A stretch of DNA of 10,396 bases, taken from contig SIBB01000084.1 of the NCBI GenBank assembly GCA_009695395.1, forward strand, positions 1-10,396. Reading direction: 5' to 3'. Every line of letters starts with the position of its first letter. Within the stretch, counting starts at the first letter, position 1. Shown here piece after piece: positions 7,386-10,396 of the stretch. The stretch is from Pedosphaera sp. (GTDB lineage: Bacteria > Verrucomicrobiota > Verrucomicrobiia > Limisphaerales > SXTU01). The translations under genes and the position numbers were made by a program. The notes under the pieces were generated by a model. That model saw nothing but the letters and a program-made list of their open reading frames with translations. It was not told where the DNA came from and did not search any database.

Positions 7386-9791
7386 TTACATCAGGCTCAC
7401 CGGGTCGATGTCCACCGTGAGCGTGACATCCTCGGGCAGCTCGATTTGTTCCAGCAGCGTCGCGAGCATCTTGCTCACGCGCGGCATCTGCTTGGTGCGC
7501 AGCATGAGTTGGTAGCGGTAGAAGGTCTCGGCGCGCAGCAGCGGCGCGGGCGCGGGGCCGGAGAGGATGAGGTCACGCAACGGAGTCGCTGCGGCGGGAG
7601 CAGGTGAGAGAGTGGGAGAGGGGGAAAGTGGGAGGAGTTCCAAGGTGTCGGTGCTCACCGTCTCACTTTCCCGCTTTCCCAGTTTTCCACCTGCCAACGC
7701 CTCCAGTTCGCGCGTCACATATTCCGCCATGAGCTTCACTTTCTCCTCGTTACGGCCCTTGAACGTGAGCATCGCGAGGCGGCTGGCCGGCGGGTAGTTG
7801 AGCTGCTCGCGGAACTCGATCTCCTGCTCGTAGAAGCCGATGAAGTCGTGGCGGCGGGCGTATTGAATAGCCGGGTGAAAGGGCGTGAAACTCTGCACAA
7901 AGACTTCGCCCTCCACCTCGCCGCGACCGGCGCGACCGGAAACCTGCGTGAGGAGCTGAAAGGTGCGCTCGCCCGCGCGGAAGTCCGGGATGTGCAGGCT
8001 CAGGTCAGCGTGGATGACGCCGACGAGCGTGACGTTCTCGAAGTGCAGGCCCTTGGCAATCATCTGCGTGCCAACGAGGATGTCGGTTTTGCCGGCCTTG
8101 AAGTCGCCCAGCACGCGGCGGTAGTCCTCCTTGCGCTTCATCAGGTCGGAATCCATGCGCGCGATGCGGGCGCGCGGGAAGAGCTTCGTGAGCGTCTCCT
8201 CCACGCGCTCGGTGCCGAGGCCGGCGTAGCGGATGGCCGCGCTGCGGCACTTCGGCTCGGGGCAGGCGGTGGGCGCGGGGGCTTCGTGACCGCAGATGTG
8301 GCAACAAATTTTCTGCGCCTTGCGATGGTAGGTGAGGGCGACGCTGCAGTTCGGACACTCGGCCACGAACCCGCACTGCGGGCACTGGAGCGAGCTGGAG
8401 TAACCGCGCCGGTTCAGGAAGAGCATCGTCTGCTCGCGACGTTCGAGGCGCTTGGTGATGGCTTCCTTGAGTTCCTCCGAGAAGATGGGCGTGCCCTTTT
8501 CCTTCCGCGCGGCCTGCCGCATATCCACGACGCGGACGATGGGCATCTTCTTGTCGTCGGCGCGGAGCTTAAGTTCGAGCAGCGCGTATTTGCCCCGCTG
8601 GACGTTGTAGAAGCTCTCCATCGAAGGCGTCGCGGAGCCGAGCACGACGACGGCGCTGTCCATCTGGCCGCGCACGACGGCGACATCCCGCGCGTGGTAG
8701 CGCGGGGCTTCCTCCTGCTTGTAGGAATGCTCGTGCTCCTCGTCCACGATGATGAGGCCCAGCGGCTCGACGGGCGCGAAGATGGCCGAGCGCGCACCGA
8801 TGACGATGCGCGCGCGGCCCTGCCGAATCTTGTGCCACTCGTCGTGCCGCTCGCCGGAGCTGAGGTGCGAGTGCAACACGGCGACTTGCGTCTGGAGCGG
8901 CCCGTGGCTGAAGCGGGCCTTGAAGCGCTCGACCGTCTGCGGCGTGAGCGCAATCTCCGGCACGAGCACGATGGCTCCCTTCCCCTGCGCCAGCGCGTGC
9001 GCGATGGCCTGGAGATAGACTTCGGTCTTCCCCGAGCCGGTGACGCCGTGGAGGAGGAAAGTTGCAGGGGTGAGGGTATGGGGGGGTGAGGGGGTGAGGG
9101 TGACGGATTCGCCCGCCCCTCCCTCACACTCTTTCACCCTCTTACTCTCACACCTGCCCGTGTCCATGCGCTTGCAGATCACCGCCAGCGCCAGCGCCTG
9201 CTCCGCGTTCATCGTCAGGGACTCGGTGCGGCTGATGACGTCCTTGGCATAAGGGTCGCGCTCGGAGACTTGGTTGGTGATGAGGACGAGGTGCTTGTCC
9301 TCAAGGCGGCGGACGGTCTCGGCGGTGGTCTCGGCAAGTTCGAGGAGTTCCTGGAGCGGCATTTCACGGCGCTCTTCGAGGAGGCTGAGTATCTCCTGCT
9401 GGCGCTTGGTGAGCTTCGGGGTCTCGCCGGTCGCAGGGAGGAGACGGACGAAGAGGCGTTCGCGCCAGCCGTCCTGCTCCCGGCGAACGACCTCTGGTAG
9501 CACGCTCTTCAAGGCGGTCTCCGGGGCGCAGCAGTAGTATTCCGCAATCCAGCGCGCGAGCTGGAGCACGCGGGGCGTGACGAGGGATTGCTTGCCCACG
9601 ACGCCGGTGAGGTGACGGAGGTTCGTGTGCGTGGACTGCTCGGTGAGTGCCGTGACGCAGCCCATGACCTGCCGATGGCCGAAGGGGACCTTGACGCGCG
9701 TGCCGACCTCCACCCGCCCGGCCAGCTCCGGCGGGATGGCGTAGTCGAACTCCCGGCGAAGGGCGATCTCAAGGGTGACGCGGGCGACCAT
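7386..9791 (-). CDS. priA: Primosomal protein N' (replication restart helicase PriA) with two in-frame repeat insertions
   Basis: 801-residue superfamily 2 helicase that recognises stalled forks and reloads the replisome. The N-terminal DNA-binding domain begins VARVTLEIALRREFDYAIP and continues VGTRVKVPFGHRQ. Helicase motifs: Walker A GVTGSGKT (residues 249-256), LVPEIALTPQ, DEEH (350-353), GSATPS, ILVGTQMIAKGLHF and QVSGRAGRG. The zinc-binding block lies between the helicase lobes (CPQCG, CPNC, CCHICG, CPEPKC); the last pair is spaced C-x4-C, wider than the common C-x2-C. The protein is about 70 residues longer than E. coli PriA (732). The excess is explained by two low-complexity stretches of about 32 residues each, at 212-243 just before Walker A and at 700-731 before LILSGPAPAP, both encoded by palindromic DNA elements. 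All catalytic motifs are intact and the frame is continuous, so the gene looks functional. The ATG at 9791 matches the family start; no Shine-Dalgarno is visible. Confidence 0.95.
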   Translation of the reverse strand: MVARVTLEIALRREFDYAIPPELAGRVEVGTRVKVPFGHRQVMGCVTALTEQSTHTNLRHLTGVVGKQSLVTPRVLQLARWIAEYYCCAPETALKSVLPEVVRREQDGWRERLFVRLLPATGETPKLTKRQQEILSLLEERREMPLQELLELAETTAETVRRLEDKHLVLITNQVSERDPYAKDVISRTESLTMNAEQALALAVICKRMDTGRCESKRVKECEGGAGESVTLTPSPPHTLTPATFLLHGVTGSGKTEVYLQAIAHALAQGKGAIVLVPEIALTPQTVERFKARFSHGPLQTQVAVLHSHLSSGERHDEWHKIRQGRARIVIGARSAIFAPVEPLGLIIVDEEHEHSYKQEEAPRYHARDVAVVRGQMDSAVVVLGSATPSMESFYNVQRGKYALLELKLRADDKKMPIVRVVDMRQAARKEKGTPIFSEELKEAITKRLERREQTMLFLNRRGYSSSLQCPQCGFVAECPNCSVALTYHRKAQKICCHICGHEAPAPTACPEPKCRSAAIRYAGLGTERVEETLTKLFPRARIARMDSDLMKRKEDYRRVLGDFKAGKTDILVGTQMIAKGLHFENVTLVGVIHADLSLHIPDFRAGERTFQLLTQVSGRAGRGEVEGEVFVQSFTPFHPAIQYARRHDFIGFYEQEIEFREQLNYPPASRLAMLTFKGRNEEKVKLMAEYVTRELEALAGGKLGKRESETVSTDTLELLPLSPSPTLSPAPAAATPLRDLILSGPAPAPLLRAETFYRYQLMLRTKQMPRVSKMLATLLEQIELPEDVTLTVDIDPVSLM
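7600..7694. repeat. Palindromic element inside priA, C-terminal copy
   Basis: Purine-rich inverted repeat: the left arm 7601-7634 and right arm 7660-7693 match at 26 of 34 positions around a 25-base spacer, with one more G-C pair outside. The ends are GCAGGTG (7600-7606) and CACCTGC (7688-7694). It encodes PriA residues of about 700-731 (GKLGKRESET to LSPSPTLSPAPA), a Ser/Pro/Leu-rich stretch with no counterpart expected in PriA, just before the conserved LILSGPAPAP. It leaves the reading frame open. Confidence 0.8.
9064..9157. repeat. Palindromic element inside priA, copy before Walker A
   Basis: Imperfect inverted repeat of GAGG/GTGAG units. The left arm starts GCAGGGGTGAGGGTA (9064) and the right arm, read on the minus strand from 9157, starts GCAGGTGTGAGAGTA. 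The arms stay alignable over roughly 40 bases with a 2-base gap. The ends match those of the element at 7600-7694. It encodes PriA residues of about 212-243 (GRCESKRVKEC to PHTLTPA) in the loop between the conserved LTMNAEQALALAVI and the Walker A motif, which begins six residues further on. The frame is open through it. Confidence 0.8.
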
Positions 9792-9795
9792 GAAC

Positions 9796-9863
9796 GAGTT
9801 GAGAGTTGGGGAGTTAAGAGTTGAGAGTCAACTTCGCGGAGATGAAAGCTGAAGGTTGAAAGC
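9796..9863. repeat. Low-complexity repeats in the priA leader
   Basis: GAGTTGAGAGT occurs at 9796-9806 and 9818-9828, joined by GGGGAGTTAA-like sequence, with a closing TCAACT at 9828-9833. Then TGAAAGCTGAAGGTTGAAAGC spans 9843-9863 as a second unit type (TGAAAGC twice). A relative of the second type, GAAGTTGAAAGCC, lies at 2854-2866. The block occupies the stretch directly upstream of the priA start, where its promoter and ribosome-binding site would be expected. Confidence 0.55.
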
Positions 9864-9901
9864 GAAGCCACGCCGAGCCTGCCCCTGGCACCCGAAGGCA
9901 C

Positions 9902-9930
9902 AGGATTAAGATTACGAGCAGAAGAAATCC
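9902..9930. repeat. GATTAAG/GATTACG-type repeat, short copy
   Basis: AGGATTAAGATTACGAGCAG with AAGAAATCC after it. It shares GGATTAAG, GATTACGA and AGCAG..AAGA segments, in the same order, with the minus-strand reading of 4003-4038, where two 5-base spacers separate them. It lies between the end of the GspF-like gene and the priA leader. Confidence 0.55.
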
Positions 9931-9932
9931 GA

Positions 9933-10364
9933 CTAGCGGCTGGGGCTGATGATCTCGCTCATCTTGAAGATCGGCAGGAACATCGCGATCACGATGCCGC
10001 CAACCGTCACGCCGAGGAAGACAATCAGCAACGGCTCGATGAGCGAGGTGAGGCCGCTGAGGATCGTCTCGATCTCGTCATCGAGGAAGTCCGCGACGCG
10101 CTCGAGCATGGCGTCAATCTTGCCCGTCTGCTCACCCGCCGAGAGCATGCGGATGATCATGACCGGAAAGACCGGGTGCCGGCCCAGCGCGGCCGAGATG
10201 CCGTCGCCCTTCTCGATGTCGGCCATGGCCACGCGGATGGCGACGACGAGGAGGTTGCGGCCCAGCAGATTGGCGATGGCATCCTGCTCGGTGTTGGCCT
10301 CGATGACGTTCCGGATCTCACGACCCGAGGCGGCTTCACGGGCGACGTAGCTGAAGGATGGCAT
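9933..10364 (-). CDS. GspF/PilC-like type II secretion system F protein, internally shortened
   Basis: 143-residue protein. Residues 1-44 (MPSFSYVAREAASGREI, then EANTEQDAIANLLGRNLLVV) match the usual N-terminus of GspF/PilC, the inner-membrane platform protein of type II secretion and type IV pilus systems. Residues 45-143 match the end of the second T2SSF domain: DIEKGDGISAAL, FPVMIIRMLSAGEQTGKID (GEQTG at 77-81), VADFLDDEIET, LTSLIEPLLIVFLG and a final helix (about 111-133) ending LPIFKMSEI. Full-length proteins are about 400 residues with three helices, so some 250 residues, including the first T2SSF domain and two helices, are missing at a junction near base 10233. The fusion is in frame with no stop. 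It may be a deletion remnant, an assembly collapse or a genuine short variant. The ATG at 10364 matches the family start, although the frame stays open to the window edge. Confidence 0.75.
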   Translation of the reverse strand: MPSFSYVAREAASGREIRNVIEANTEQDAIANLLGRNLLVVAIRVAMADIEKGDGISAALGRHPVFPVMIIRMLSAGEQTGKIDAMLERVADFLDDEIETILSGLTSLIEPLLIVFLGVTVGGIVIAMFLPIFKMSEIISPSR

Positions 10365-10396
10365 AGCGTTGGCCTGTGGATAGCGGGTGGGGAGGG

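Noticed and set aside
7848..9089. Plus-strand frame (413 residues) opposite priA
   Set aside because: Antisense shadow with repetitive Ala/Asp/His/Leu composition; priA motifs are complete on the other strand.
9064..9157. Frameshift or sequencing error in priA
   Set aside because: The frame is open through the segment and conserved PriA sequence resumes in the same frame on both sides.

Overview
The window is a GC-rich stretch of bacterial chromosome (by eye well above 60% G+C) carrying eight protein-coding genes, two of them unusual in length. Most genes are housekeeping: aconitase-family dehydratase, Mrp ATPase, type IA topoisomerase and the PriA helicase. Between and even inside them lie several families of short palindromic, low-complexity repeats. 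The repeats (CACAGAGA-type, GATTACG/GATTAAG-type, GAGTTGAGAG-type), together with starts that lack clear Shine-Dalgarno motifs, suggest a Verrucomicrobiota or related PVC-group organism. That assignment is inference from recollection of similar genomes and was not tested by a search. I see no phage, plasmid, CRISPR, tRNA or rRNA signal.

Layout. 1-560 (+): 3' part of an isopropylmalate dehydratase large subunit (leuC-like), cut by the window edge. 694-1749 (+): Mrp/ApbC-type P-loop ATPase. 1760-2716 (-): OppD/DppD-type ABC ATPase, convergent with mrp with only 10 bases between the stop codons. 2725-2800: a CACAGAGA inverted repeat directly against the start of the ABC gene. 2871-3251 and 3259-3945 (-): a probable two-gene operon, with a secreted coiled-coil/LysM protein first and a small three-helix membrane protein second. 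3946-4161: divergent promoter region with a GATTACG-type inverted repeat. 4162-6978 (+): DNA topoisomerase III with three C-terminal zinc ribbons. 6979-7385: a 407-base gene-free, palindrome-rich region between the convergent topoisomerase and priA genes. 7386-9791 (-): PriA primosomal helicase containing two in-frame palindromic insertions. 9792-9932: priA leader made largely of low-complexity repeats. 9933-10364 (-): a 143-residue GspF/PilC-like protein that looks like a full-length protein with its middle removed.

How the genes relate. Topoisomerase III and PriA both act in DNA replication and recombination, but they are convergent and so not co-transcribed. The LysM protein and the small membrane protein are probably envelope proteins expressed together. 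The ABC ATPase has no permease or binding-protein gene nearby. I do not see a new multi-gene defence or metabolic system. The most unusual signal is the pair of related, roughly 95-base palindromic elements sharing GCAGGTG-type ends that sit in frame inside priA; removing both would return the protein to about the usual PriA length.
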